Assembly: GCA_965249175.1 (NCBI GenBank) | Contig: OZ252227.1 | Coordinates: 744,001-808,000, forward strand | Direction of reading: 5' to 3' | Length of the DNA: 64,000 nt | Origin: CAZYFH01 sp965249175 | Lineage (GTDB): Bacteria; Acidobacteriota; Vicinamibacteria; Vicinamibacterales; UBA8438 | Shown here: positions 56,031 to 64,000 of the stretch, piece by piece | How positions within the stretch are numbered: the stretch's first letter is position 1 | Layout: each line of letters opens with the position of its first letter | Made by a program: the position numbers and the translations under genes | Notes under the pieces: generated by a model | The model's input: the letters and a program-made list of their open reading frames with translations, nothing else | Told to the model about the DNA's origin: nothing | The model's database searches: none

Positions 56031-56488
56031 ACGGATGTCCGCGGTCTACTGTCGCTCGTGCGACCGCCTGCCCCGTAGGTCTTACACTGGGCCGCCGACC
56101 CGAAGCAGCGCAAGAACTGCCACCCTCGGCGGCCCTTTCCGTCACAGACGCCCACGCTGGCCAGGGGCCGCCTCCCCAGGGACATCCCCGGTCGCTCCGA
56201 CCGGCGTGCGCCTGTATGTGCCCCTCGCCCCCTTTCGTCGTCCTTGACACGCCTGCTGCAACGGCCATAATCCGCGCGCAGCGCCAATCAGCCCTGTGTT
56301 CGCGGGATCTGCCGCTGGCGACGTCGGCGTCTCCTCGCTGGGTCGGAGAACGGACCTTACGTTAACGGCCGGCACACGTCTAATACTTTCTTCTATGTCC
56401 CTATGGTGAGAGAAGGAAGAACGAGAAAGCTTGGGGGGATACGCGCAGGACGATACTCAATGACACTAGATGCGAAACTATTTACACG
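56031..56488. other. Intergenic region with an ASPIC/UnbV scrap and a dispersed repeat
   Basis: On the minus strand around 56180-56235 a short stretch (HAGRSDRGCPW) matches the ASPIC/UnbV remnant at 62150-62440 (HAGRSDQGCAWFGL), then diverges. Copy 1 of the three-copy repeat follows at 56293-56400. No gene is evident in the rest. Confidence 0.5.
56293..56400 (+). repeat. Three-copy dispersed repeat, copy 1
   Basis: Shares CTGTGTTCGCGGGATC, CTGGGTCGGAGAACG, CCTTACGTTAACGG and CGTCTAATACTT in the same order and spacing with 59315-59426 and 62465-62576. The conserved 3' part (TTAACG…TAATACT) resembles a promoter, but which gene it would serve is not clear. Confidence 0.75.
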
Positions 56489-56752
56489 ATGGTCGAGATG
56501 CTCATGCCCGCAGCGGCGATCCTGGTGTCGATCTTTGCGGTTCTGTTGTCGTGCCGCGCTGACCGGAGAAGCTCGTCAGCCCACCAGCTCAGCGCGACCG
56601 CTACGTACGCGACACGACGGTTAGAGATGATGACAGCCATCGCTGACGCCCGCGGCTACCTTGCCCAGATGTGGTTCGAAGCCGTGCTGCTGGAGGTGGG
56701 CGAGCAAGACGCGAACGTTGTCCAGTTCGTTCCTGAAGCGATCTCTCAGTGA
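56489..56752 (+). CDS. Small single-pass membrane protein
   Basis: 87 residues starting MVEMLMPAAAILVSIFAVLL, an N-terminal membrane helix, then SCRADRRSSSAHQLSATATY and a helical C-terminal part ending VVQFVPEAISQ. No ribosome site is clear; other in-frame ATGs at 56498 and 56504 are possible. It overlaps the next gene (GTGA), so they are probably translated together. Family unknown. Confidence 0.5.
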   Translation: MVEMLMPAAAILVSIFAVLLSCRADRRSSSAHQLSATATYATRRLEMMTAIADARGYLAQMWFEAVLLEVGEQDANVVQFVPEAISQ

Positions 56753-56952
56753 TAGAGGCCGGCATGGAAACGCTCGATACAATGGAGGCACACGCCCATC
56801 GTCGCTTTCCCGAGACCGCCCCGCCAGGGGATGATGACTGCATCCCCGAAATGGCTGCGCTCATTGCTGATGTTCGCGCCGCGAAGGCAGAGACACAGAA
56901 GGCGGGCGCGATTGTGGCGATAGCAAAGAGAGCGCCTCCCAAGCCGCGCTGA
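56749..56952 (+). CDS. Small hypothetical protein ending at an IS insertion
   Basis: 67 residues from a GTG at 56749 that overlaps the upstream stop. Sequence METLDTMEAHAHRRFPETAP, then PEMAALIADVRAAKAETQKA and a basic end (KRAPPKPR). Family unknown. The TGA stop is made by the first bases of the IS256-type element; in the uninterrupted sequence (after the 9-bp duplication) the next bases give TAG, so the protein is unchanged by the insertion. Confidence 0.5.
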   Translation: MIEAGMETLDTMEAHAHRRFPETAPPGDDDCIPEMAALIADVRAAKAETQKAGAIVAIAKRAPPKPR

Positions 56953-58394
56953 GATATAACCAGAAGTTGTGGATCGGCAGTCTGAAGAAGGCGGCGTATC
57001 CTTTCGCGTGAGCAACGCGAAAACTCCGGCTGGCAGGCCGGTGAAAGGAGCCGCCACCCATGCTGAAGGTACTCGACAACGATGGAGCAGACAACGAAGT
57101 TCCGCCGGAAGAGCGCGGTGCGCAGACGGTGGACGAGCTGGCCCGGGAGGGAGCCCGGCGGATGTTGATGACGGCCCTGGCGGTGGAGGTCGGGCAGTAC
57201 ATCGAGGCCCACGGCGAGGAGCGGGACGCGCGGGGACGCCGGCTGGTCGTTCGGAATGGTCGGGCCCAGGCGCGGAAGGTGACGTGCGGGGCAGGTACGC
57301 TCGAGGTGCATGCTCCTCGGGTGAACGACAAAAGGGTCAACGGCGCGGGCCAGCGGGAGCGGTTCACGAGTCGGATCTTGCCCCCCTACATGCGTCGCTC
57401 GCCCAAGGTGGCGGAGGTGCTGCCGATCCTCTATCTGCGCGGTCTGTCGACGGGCGATTTCCGCGAAGCGCTGCCGGTGCTATTGGGGGATGACGCGGCC
57501 GGCCTCAGCGCGACCAACATCGCGCGCCTCACGGCGGTGTGGGAAGAGGACTACCGGCGGTTCCGCCAGCGGGACCTGGCCGATCGTGACTACGTGTACG
57601 TGTGGGTCGACGGCATCCATTTCAACATCCGGCTCGAGGACGATCGGCTCTGTACGCTGGTGATCATCGGCGTACGGCCCGATGGGACCAAGAAGCTCGT
57701 GGCCCTGGAGGACGGCTACCGCGAGAGCACCGACAGCTGGGCGACGGTGCTGCGGGACCTCCAGCGGCGCGGCATGCGGGCCCCGGTGGGGGCGGTCGGC
57801 GACGGCGCCCTGGGTTTCTGGGCGGCCGTGCGCGACGTGTGGCCGGACACGCGAGAGCTCCGCGACTGGTGTCACAAGATGGGCAACGTGCTCGACAAAT
57901 TGCCAAAGCGATTACAGCCGAAAGCGAAGCGCGCGCTCCGCGAGATCATGTACGCCGAGACGCGGGCACACGCCGAGGAGGCCATGGACGTCTTCATCGC
58001 CGAGTACGAGGCCAAGTACCCGAAGGCGGCGGCGTGCCTGGACGCAGACCGCGACCGCCTCCTCACGCACTTTGCCCTGCCAGCTGAGCATTGGCAGCAC
58101 GTGCGCACGAGCAACGTCATCGAGTCGCCATTCGCCACGGTCCGACTCCGGCAGCGCGTGACCAAAGGCGCGGGCTCGCGCACCAAGGGCCTGTTGATGG
58201 CCTACAAGCTGCTCGAGATGGCACAGCAGCGCTGGCGTCGGCTCAATGGCGCGCATCTGCTGCCACTCGTCCGCGCCGGCGTGACGTTCATTGACGGGGT
58301 ACAGCAGGAGCGAAACAACGAGGGAGATCGGAAGGTGGCCGCCTGATCACGCTGATGACCGATCCACAACATTTGACAATATCTCAGCCGCGCT
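56942..58394 (+). mobile_element. IS256-type element (type B), copy 2, with 9-bp target duplication
   Basis: The element is 56951-58385 (1435 bp) with the same ~30-bp inverted ends as the copy at 12759-14193. AGCCGCGCT occurs directly on both sides (56942-56950 and 58386-58394), a clean 9-bp target duplication, so this copy has not recombined since insertion. Opposite orientation to copy 1. Confidence 0.93.
57060..58346 (+). CDS. IS256-family transposase (type B, copy 2)
   Basis: 428 residues, identical to the product of 12798-14084, with the same DDE residues (VWVDGIHF, AVGDGALGFW, NVIESPFATV) and AAAGGAG ribosome site. Identity of the two copies implies recent spread of the element in this genome. 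Confidence 0.93.
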   Translation: MLKVLDNDGADNEVPPEERGAQTVDELAREGARRMLMTALAVEVGQYIEAHGEERDARGRRLVVRNGRAQARKVTCGAGTLEVHAPRVNDKRVNGAGQRERFTSRILPPYMRRSPKVAEVLPILYLRGLSTGDFREALPVLLGDDAAGLSATNIARLTAVWEEDYRRFRQRDLADRDYVYVWVDGIHFNIRLEDDRLCTLVIIGVRPDGTKKLVALEDGYRESTDSWATVLRDLQRRGMRAPVGAVGDGALGFWAAVRDVWPDTRELRDWCHKMGNVLDKLPKRLQPKAKRALREIMYAETRAHAEEAMDVFIAEYEAKYPKAAACLDADRDRLLTHFALPAEHWQHVRTSNVIESPFATVRLRQRVTKGAGSRTKGLLMAYKLLEMAQQRWRRLNGAHLLPLVRAGVTFIDGVQQERNNEGDRKVAA

Positions 58395-58399
58395 AGGTT

Positions 58400-58630
58400 T
58401 CAAGCCCTCCCAACCGCGTCTGGCTGTTGCTGCCTGTCTTCCCCGGCGTATCGCTGCGCTTCTTCGATGGGGATCCGAATGTTGCGCCCGCCTGGCCCGC
58501 AGCGCCTCGCCCGCAGTGCGCCCGTCGCGATCTCGCTGTAGATCACGCGCGTGCTGAGCCCGAGGTAGTCGGCCAGCTCGGCGACAGTCACGAACCGCTG
58601 CTCGCACGTCGCCAGGCTGCGAATCGTCAT
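58400..58630 (-). CDS. AlpA/excisionase-like helix-turn-helix protein
   Basis: 76 residues: FVTVAELADYLGLSTRVIYS then EIATGALRARRCGPGGRNIR and IPIEEAQRYAGED. This is the MerR-like wing-helix of HTH_17/excisionase proteins that bind attachment or promoter sites of mobile elements. The stop is just outside the IS target duplication. It lies at the edge of an accessory region with the TIR gene, which suggests a former integrative element; no integrase gene is visible in the window. Confidence 0.7.
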   Translation of the reverse strand: MTIRSLATCEQRFVTVAELADYLGLSTRVIYSEIATGALRARRCGPGGRNIRIPIEEAQRYAGEDRQQQPDAVGRA

Positions 58631-58725
58631 CAGCGCTCAGCTTGCCCTCACGTCACCGTAGCCCTCAACGGGTCGCCTCGAACACGGTCGTTGACAGAAC
58701 GACCCTAGTGCGCGATCCTGTCAAT

Positions 58726-58854
58726 GTGAGTGCGGGTGGTCCGTCCAAGACGCATTACCGCTGGGTGATCCTCGGCGCTGCTTATTGCACGATTCTGACG
58801 TCGATCGTTTTCGCTATCGGCGCACGCCGTTTCGGTTGCGCCATCCCTGACTGA
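58726..58854 (+). pseudogene. N-terminal stub of an MFS transporter gene
   Basis: From a GTG at 58726: SAGGPSKTHYRWVILGAAYC then TILTSIVFAIGARRF. The HYRWVILGxAY…T start with the first membrane helix is typical for oxalate/formate-antiporter-like MFS proteins. Only the first helix remains before a stop, with a terminator directly behind. Confidence 0.55.
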
Positions 58855-58903
58855 GCTGGTTCGCTAGGGCGCAACCGAACCAGCTTCTCTCTTCTCTTTT
58901 TTT
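58854..58903 (+). terminator. Intrinsic terminator
   Basis: AGCTGGTTCG (58854-58863) and CGAACCAGCT (58876-58885) form a perfect 10-bp stem with a 12-base loop, followed by a pyrimidine tract ending in seven T. It stands right after the MFS stub, so the missing body of that gene was probably deleted between stub and terminator. Confidence 0.85.
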
Positions 58904-59031
58904 GTCTGAGTGGCCAATAAACTGGCTGGTCGGTCGAGTGCTTGCCTGACCGGAATTGCTGCTCGGCTGATCGGAACAGCACTCGCGGATGTGTCGGGCA
59001 TTTGGGTACGATTACCGGCCGAGTCCGCCCG

Positions 59032-59169
59032 CTAGCACTCTCTGGTCCGCACCACGCGTGCCTTCTTCCGCCCGAGCGCCACTTCGTCGAACGCCCCGGC
59101 CGCTGAATCCGCGCAGTCGTCGTGCTTCGCGAACGGCACCCCGGTCGACAAGGAAGCATTGAACGAAAC
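59032..59169 (-). pseudogene. Possible phage terminase C-terminal scrap
   Basis: Minus strand reads FNASLSTGVPFAKHDDCADS then AAGAFDEVALGRKKARV and a stop. The G-x-P-F-x-KHDDxAD motif followed by a helix is typical of the nuclease end of large terminase subunits. There is no start and little length, so this is a weak call. Confidence 0.3.
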
Positions 59170-59314
59170 CGCTGCGCGGTAGACGCTCCCTCGGTACGCT
59201 GATCAGAGGCCGCGCGGGCGGTCTGCCTCGGCCTTCTGCCCTTCCCTACGCTTCTCTGCGATCGCCTGGCATGCCCCAGGGCCGCTCGTGGAGGAGCCCT
59301 CATGACCCCACTGC

Positions 59315-59426
59315 GCTGTGTTCGCGGGATCCGCGCCGCGGCCGACCTCGGCGTTTCGCCCTCCTGGGTCCGGGGAAGGGCCTTACGTTAACGGCTGGCA
59401 CTCGTCTAATACTTCCTATGAGGTCC
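59315..59426 (+). repeat. Three-copy dispersed repeat, copy 2
   Basis: See 56293-56400; here the conserved end is CCTTACGTTAACGGCTGGC then CTCGTCTAATACTTCCT. It lies about 30 bases beyond the 3' end of the TIR gene. Confidence 0.75.
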
Positions 59427-59454
59427 CCGCCTCACGGCCGGCGCGGCGTGCGGC

Positions 59455-62068
59455 TCACGTCATCTTGCGGATCCACTTCTCGAGGGACCGGCGGCTTCTA
59501 CTCACGGACTTGAGGTCGACGTGCCCATTGGCGTCCCCCTGCTCTTTCGCTGCGACTGCGCGCTCGAACCATGACCGGGCCTCATCGTACTCCCCGGTCG
59601 ACGCAAGACAGAAGCCGACCTGGTGGAGACTCTTGCCAAGGCTCTCATGATCGACGCGCCCGTGGATGTCCCCTTGCTCCTTCGCCGCGAGGGAACGCTC
59701 CAACCACGGCCTGGCCTCGTCGTGCTGCTTGGTAGACGACAGACAGAACCCGATCTCGTGGAGGCTCATGCCGAGGCTCGCGTGGTCGACGCGCCCGTGG
59801 ATATCGCCCTGCTCGGCCTCCGCCACGGCGCGCTCGAACCACGGGCGGGCCTCGTCGTGCTTCCCGGTCCGCACGAGGCGGACTCCGACGTGGTGGAGGC
59901 CCGTGCCTAGGCTCTCGTGATCGACCTGCCCCTCGACATTGCCCCGTCCTTCGCCGCAACGGAGCGCTCGAACCACGGCCGGGCCTCGTTGTGCTTCCCG
60001 GTCGACATGAGGCAGAGCCCGACCTGATTGAGGCTCTTCCCAAGGCTGGTGCCATCGACGCGGCCCTGGACATCCCCGTGCTCCTTGGCCGCGACTGCGC
60101 GTTCGAACCACGGCCGGGCCTCGTCGTACTTGCCGGTCGATGAGAGGCAGAAGCCGACCTGGGAGAGGCTTGCGCCCAGACTGTCGTGATCGACGCTGCC
60201 GCTGACATCGCCCTGCTCCTTCGCCGCGACGGCGCGCTCGTACCACGGACGGGCCCTGTAATGCTTCCCGGTCATCGAGAGGCAGAGGCCGACGCGTTGG
60301 AGGCTCGAACCCAGGCTCTCGTGGTCGACGTGCCCGTCGGCGTCCCCCTGTTCCTATGCTCTTGCCGCGGGCTTGCACCACGGCCGGGCCTCCGCGAAGC
60401 GTCCGATCTCGTACAGGCTGATCCCGATCTCGTGCAGTTCTGCGGCCTGGAATCGCCCGGTGCCATCGACCCAGTCCCACGCCGGCCAGGACACCAAGCA
60501 AACGAGCAGCACCGCAACGCGGTTTGCATCGGCGGGATTAGCCGCAACGGCCACCGCCGCCGCTTTGAGGTTCTTCGCTTGCCGGTCGGCGACCTTGTCC
60601 AGCAGCTCGGCGTCGTTTGGCCCGGGGCCCGCGCTAGTCACGAAGCGGCCGGCCAGCTGGTGCATCCGGAGCTGCTCGGTCCCGGTCAGCAGGAGGTGTC
60701 GAGGCAAGCATCGATCGCCTTGTCGAGCCGCGCGCTCGACCAACCGCCCTCGTCGCCGATCAGCCCGCAGAGGCGGTCGCGCGGGATCCGGTCGAGGCTG
60801 AACATCGCGGCCGCCAGCATGACGAACCGCGCGTCGGCATCCAGGCGATTCCACACGCCGGCAAAGGAGCTCCGGCTCTCCTCGGCCAGGGTGACCTCGA
60901 ACGATGCGAGGCGACCACGCCGGCTCGCGCGACCGAGCTGCCGGGCCGAGGGGCAGATCTGCACCGGCAAGCCGCCAGCGGTCGCGATGATCCGGATGCC
61001 GTATTGGTCCGCCAGCTCGCGGCTCGAGAGGTGAGCGACGAGGTCGATCGCGTCCGCGGCGCCGAGCGGCGGGACCAGGAGCGCGCGCCAGCTCGCGTCC
61101 CAGTCTTCCCAGGTCGTCGTCAACAAGACGTGGCACGGCATGCCCGCCGGGGGGAGCCACTCGGTCACCGTCTTCGATTCCGGCACGTTGTCGAGAATCA
61201 ACAGCGTCGGGTTCTTGCCGAGCGCGAGGAGTGCCCGCACGCACTGATCCCGCAACCCGAGTCCCTCGGCGACCGGCAGGCCGAGGACGTTGCGGCCGAT
61301 CCAGGCGAGGTCGACTGGCGGTCCGCTCGACCCGGCATCCACGAAGAACGTGCCGCCCGGGTACCGGGTGCGTTGTCGGCGCGCGTACTCCAAGGCCAGC
61401 TCGCTCTTGCCGACGCCCGGTTGCCCGCGCAGGACGAGCACGCGGCGCTCGCGTGTGTCGCCGAGGTTATTCTCGATCTCGCTCAACAGCATCGCGCGCC
61501 CCACGAAAGGTGCGTTGCCACGTGCACGGACATTGGATGCGAACAGCCCGGTCCCGTCGCCGGCCGGCTGCGTGATGGCCACACGGCGGAATCCCCGATC
61601 GTCCAGGAGCCCGATCAACGCCGCCACGTCGCGTTCCCAGTCGTCGAGCCGCAGCGGCGTGCCCTGCTGATCAGCCAACGGTCGGAGATCGGGCAAGTTC
61701 GACAAGGCGTCGGCTGGCACTGGTTTGGCGCCATCCACCAACACCGGGATGGTTCTGCCGGTGCGACGCAGCGCCGTCGCGATCTCCCGCCGCACCCAGT
61801 CGTCTTCCCGGTCGAGCCGCCGGCGCCCGTATTCATCCTGCTCGGTGAGCCATCGCCGGCCGATCAGCGCCAGCACGACATCGGCGCGGGCGACGTCCGC
61901 CAGGCGCGCGCGCCAGTTCTCGCCGGCCTCGATGGTGTCGCGATCCAGGAAAACGTCGCCCAGCTCGAGCGTCTCCCGGAGGTCGTCGGCGAGGCGCAGC
62001 GCGACGCCCTTGGTGTCCGCAATGCGGTAGCTGATGAAGACGAGCGGCTGCGTTGGCGAGGTCGTCAC
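59455..62068 (-). pseudogene. TIR / NB-ARC (STAND) / tandem-repeat protein gene with three lesions
   Basis: From a GTG at 62068 the first frame gives a TIR_2-type domain (about 8-155: PLVFISYRIADTKGV, DVFLDRDTIEAGENWRARL, DVVLALIGRRWL, DDWVRREIATAL, IPVLVDGAKPVP) and an NB-ARC ATPase (FVGRAMLLSEIE; Walker A GQPGVGKS at 215-222; Walker B-like TLLILDNVPE). Near 60690 a one-base shift leads to a helical linker (LLLTGTEQLRMHQLAGRFV). At least six 45-residue TPR-like repeats follow (consensus EQGDxxGRVDHESLGxSLxx, VGxCLxSTGxxDEARPWFER). A TAG at 60354 replaces the expected Lys codon, and a one-base loss near 59943 shifts frame again. Intact relatives are NLR-like immune sensors; this copy looks inactive. 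Confidence 0.85.
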
Positions 62069-62149
62069 TCCGCGATCCTCGTTCGCGTCATCTGCCCTTG
62101 CGCCTGAGATGGGCCACACGGGGTCACGGCCGCCGCCCGGTGCCTTCCG

Positions 62150-62440
62150 TCAGCGTCGTATATACCGATCGACCGGCAGGTCGGTCCACACCTCGACGCG
62201 CCCGCTCGGCCAGGTGACGCGGACCATGGGCTCATCTGCGGAGTCGCCGAGGCCGACCACACGCGTGGGTCATTCGCGGACGCGTAGCTCCCATGGGCGC
62301 GTGCGCGGCGCCACAGGGGCGTGCCATCCGGACGCGTGATGACGACGCGCGCGCCGACCATGTCGCGCGGGGTATCTTCCCCGACGAGTCGCAGCCCAAA
62401 CCAGGCACATCCCTGGTCGCTGCGTCCGGCGTGCGCCTGC
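62150..62440 (-). pseudogene. ASPIC/UnbV C-terminal remnant
   Basis: Reads GCAWFGLRLVGEDTPRDMVG, ARVVITRPDGTPLWRR, AHGSYASANDPRV, then after a shift near 62262 VVGLGDSADEPMVRVTWPSG and RVEVWTDLPVDRYIRR with a stop at 62150. These are the complete landmarks of the ASPIC/UnbV module that ends CRTAC1-type proteins (compare 31877-33673). The FG-GAP part is absent. Copy 3 of the dispersed repeat lies directly upstream. Confidence 0.75.
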
Positions 62441-62464
62441 ATGTGCCCCTCGCCCCCATTCTGG

Positions 62465-62576
62465 CCCTGTGCTCGGGAGGATCCGTCGCCGGCGCCGCCG
62501 CCGTCTCGCCGCTGGGTCGGAGAACGAGCCTTACGTTAACCGACGGCACTCGTCTAATACTTCCTGTGGCTATGAT
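62465..62576 (+). repeat. Three-copy dispersed repeat, copy 3
   Basis: Conserved core CCTTACGTTAACCGACGGC then CTCGTCTAATACTTCCTGT. Beside it (62402-62460) lies a block that is also shared with copy 1 (56190-56232), so the original unit extended into the ASPIC remnant. The remaining non-coding part up to 62821 holds only an IS-end relic. Confidence 0.75.
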
Positions 62577-62689
62577 CCCCCACCCGTCGCGTGCCGCCAG
62601 GCGATTCTAATCTCGGAGCCGCGGAATCGATCCGCGCGTCCCTGTCACGGTGGCACCTCGCTTGCCTATTACGGAAGGCGACCGGCCCC

Positions 62690-62709
62690 CCTCACCACAG
62701 GCTGCTAGA
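62690..62709 (+). repeat. Possible solo IS1182-like end
   Basis: CCTCACCACAGGCTGCTAG matches the right end of the IS1182-like element (TTTCACCACGGGCTGCTAG) at 16 of 19 bases, including the terminal CTAG. It may be what remains of a third, excised or deleted copy. The match is short, so chance is possible. Confidence 0.35.
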
Positions 62710-62821
62710 GGTCGATTGCTGCTATATTCGGAGGTAGGCGAGACCCACCGGTGGAATCGCTCGACCGGGCCCGGGAACATTGAATCTAGCGCTCGTCCCC
62801 TACATCAAAGAGGTACTGCAC

Positions 62822-63718
62822 ATGAGCAGCCGATTGGTTCCCGTTGCGGTGCCCGTATGGGTCGTGACCTTGTTGCTCCCTGCGTCGGTCGTGGCACAGA
62901 GCGTTCCGCGTACACCCTGGGGCCATCCTGATCTGGCGGGGGCGTGGACGAACACCACCACGACACCGATGGAACGCCCGGCCGACCTGGCTGGGAAGGA
63001 GTTCCTCACGGAAGAGGAGTGGGCGGCCAGGAATCCGGGGTCCGGCTTTTCGGCGGAAGCCCTCTCATCGTTCATGCCGACCGGCGCGTACAACGACTTC
63101 TGGCTAGAACAAGGCGAGTTGTCCATGCGCACGTCGTTGATCGTGGATCCGCCTGACGGGAAATACCCGCCGCTGACGCCGGCGGCCGCGCGGCGGAGAG
63201 GCGAACAGCGCGGCTCCTTCGCCAATGGCGGATTCACCTCATACGAGGACTTCAGCACATACGACCGCTGCCTGACACGCGGCATGCCTGGCGCGATGTC
63301 GCCTGGCTTCTACAACCACAATTACCAGATTCTTCAGACACCGGATCATGTCGCCATCCTCGTCGAGATGATTCACGACGCTCGCATCATCCCGCTGGAC
63401 GGACGGCCTCACATTTCGAGCGAGGTCGGACAATGGTTGGGGGACTCCCGCGGCCGCTGGGAGGGTGACACGCTCGTCGTCGAAACGGCGAACCTCCCCA
63501 ACTCGGATCGCGTCGTCGAGGAACGCTTCACGCGCGTCGACGGCGACACGCTCGACTACCGAATCACCGTCACCGACCCCGCGGAGTGGGCAGGTCCGTG
63601 GACGGCGTTCATGCCCATGAGCCCGACTGCGGGCCCGCTGTTCGAGTATGCCTGTCACGAAGGCAATCACTCAGTGCCGAACATGCTGTCCGGGTCCAGG
63701 GCCGAGGATGTGAGATAA
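62822..63718 (+). CDS. Secreted protein of unknown function, acidobacterial type
   Basis: 298 residues from the ATG at 62822 with AGAGG 8 bases upstream. Signal peptide 1-25 (VPVWVVTLLLPASVVAQ). Body: PWGHPDLAGAWTNTTTTPME, PADLAGKEFLTEEEWAARN, TYDRCLTRGMPG, NHNYQILQTPDHVAILVEMI, SRGRWEGDTLVVETANLP. I have seen this PWGxPDLxGxW…RWEGDTLVVET type in Acidobacteria and relatives, usually unnamed. A secreted cytochrome gene follows, so a link to extracytoplasmic redox metabolism is possible but not shown. Confidence 0.7.
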   Translation: MSSRLVPVAVPVWVVTLLLPASVVAQSVPRTPWGHPDLAGAWTNTTTTPMERPADLAGKEFLTEEEWAARNPGSGFSAEALSSFMPTGAYNDFWLEQGELSMRTSLIVDPPDGKYPPLTPAAARRRGEQRGSFANGGFTSYEDFSTYDRCLTRGMPGAMSPGFYNHNYQILQTPDHVAILVEMIHDARIIPLDGRPHISSEVGQWLGDSRGRWEGDTLVVETANLPNSDRVVEERFTRVDGDTLDYRITVTDPAEWAGPWTAFMPMSPTAGPLFEYACHEGNHSVPNMLSGSRAEDVR

Positions 63719-63761
63719 CAGCGATAATCGCCCCGATGCAGCGAAAGAGGGCGGAATCGCG

Positions 63762-64000
63762 GTGACCCGTCACGCTACGGTAGTCGCGGCTGTAGTGGTC
63801 GCCTCCGGCGTCATCGTCGGGAACGGTGCCGCTCGTCCCGCTGCACTCGCGGAAGCGCAGCAAGGACGCCGCCAGGGCATCTATCCGGCGCTGCAGCGTC
63901 CGCCTGGTGATCCCGCGTTGATTGCGCGCGGCCGGGGGCTGTACGACCTCAACTGCAGGGCCTGCCACGGCGTCGACTTGCGTGGCGGGGATCTCGGTGG
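63762..64000 (+). CDS. Secreted c-type cytochrome, 3' end beyond window
   Basis: From a GTG at 63762 with GAGGGCGGA upstream, 79 codons to the window edge. Signal peptide (VAAVVVASGVIVGNGAA), then IYPALQRPPGDPALIARGRG and LYDLNCRACHGVDLRGGDLG with the heme motif CRACH. Probably a mono- or di-heme periplasmic electron carrier, possibly for a PQQ dehydrogenase or the preceding secreted protein. Incomplete, so the axial Met cannot be seen. Confidence 0.8.
   Translation, partial: MTRHATVVAAVVVASGVIVGNGAARPAALAEAQQGRRQGIYPALQRPPGDPALIARGRGLYDLNCRACHGVDLRGGDLG

Larger units (their letters stand above)
58904..59454. other. Region without a secure gene
   Basis: Contains a possible terminase-like C-terminal scrap (59032-59169, minus) and copy 2 of the dispersed repeat (59315-59426). 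Nothing else is recognisable. It separates the MFS stub from the end of the TIR gene. Confidence 0.45.

Noticed and set aside
59520..60355. CRISPR or non-coding satellite array
   Set aside because: The 135-bp periodicity is coding: it equals 45 codons of a TPR-like repeat, with changes concentrated as amino-acid variation.

Overview
The window is high-GC DNA from what looks like a member of the Acidobacteriota, probably of the Vicinamibacteria type. This is inferred from gene content: two secreted VWFA-related acidobacterial-domain proteins, a Ser/Thr kinase and many kinase and TolB-propeller fragments, a CRTAC1/ASPIC-UnbV protein with FG-GAP repeats, secreted PQQ propeller dehydrogenases, a Vgb-like propeller with a CxxCH motif, and many TPR lipoproteins. 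No rRNA, tRNA or CRISPR array was seen.

Left part (1-8.9 kb): a cassette-like accessory region of small unknown genes with three insertion sequences. Two identical IS1182-like elements lie in opposite orientation. The first splits a small gene that reads through in frame once the element and one copy of a CTAG duplication are removed. An IS256-type element sits between two copies of a foldable repeat of about 110 bp.

Middle-left (8.9-30.2 kb): a gene graveyard. One complete membrane-anchored kinase lies among eight kinase fragments, all on the minus strand, together with TolB-propeller remnants and stubs of VOC, redoxin, amidohydrolase, PIN-domain and transposase genes. Between them are intact genes: two PQQ dehydrogenase paralogues of equal length, an NHL-type lipoprotein that seems to use a copy of the PQQ promoter region, a methyltransferase, a small membrane protein, a cytochrome/Vgb-propeller protein, and a TetR regulator with two visible operators.

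Middle-right (30-56 kb): ordinary chromosome. It holds a TPR lipoprotein/CRTAC1 pair, a TonB-family protein with a VWFA protein, a four-gene minus-strand TPR/PEGA/Ig-like group, a 184-bp MITE-like element, a proline-racemase-family enzyme, an FTR1 iron permease behind a Fur-box-like palindrome, a VWFA/HD/gamma-glutamyltransferase operon, a DUF3347 protein, an ArsR-methyltransferase fusion coupled to metH, a CPA2-type exchanger, an Fpg/Nei glycosylase, a GNAT protein and a SpoU rRNA methyltransferase.

Right part (56-64 kb): a second accessory region. It contains an IS256-type element with a clear 9-bp target duplication, identical in protein to the copy at 12.8 kb, an AlpA-like HTH gene, an MFS stub with a strong terminator, and a large TIR / NB-ARC (STAND) / tandem 45-residue repeat gene resembling bacterial NLR-like immune proteins but carrying three apparent lesions. 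Three copies of a repeat of about 110 bp are spread through it. The window ends in a secreted protein and the start of a c-type cytochrome.
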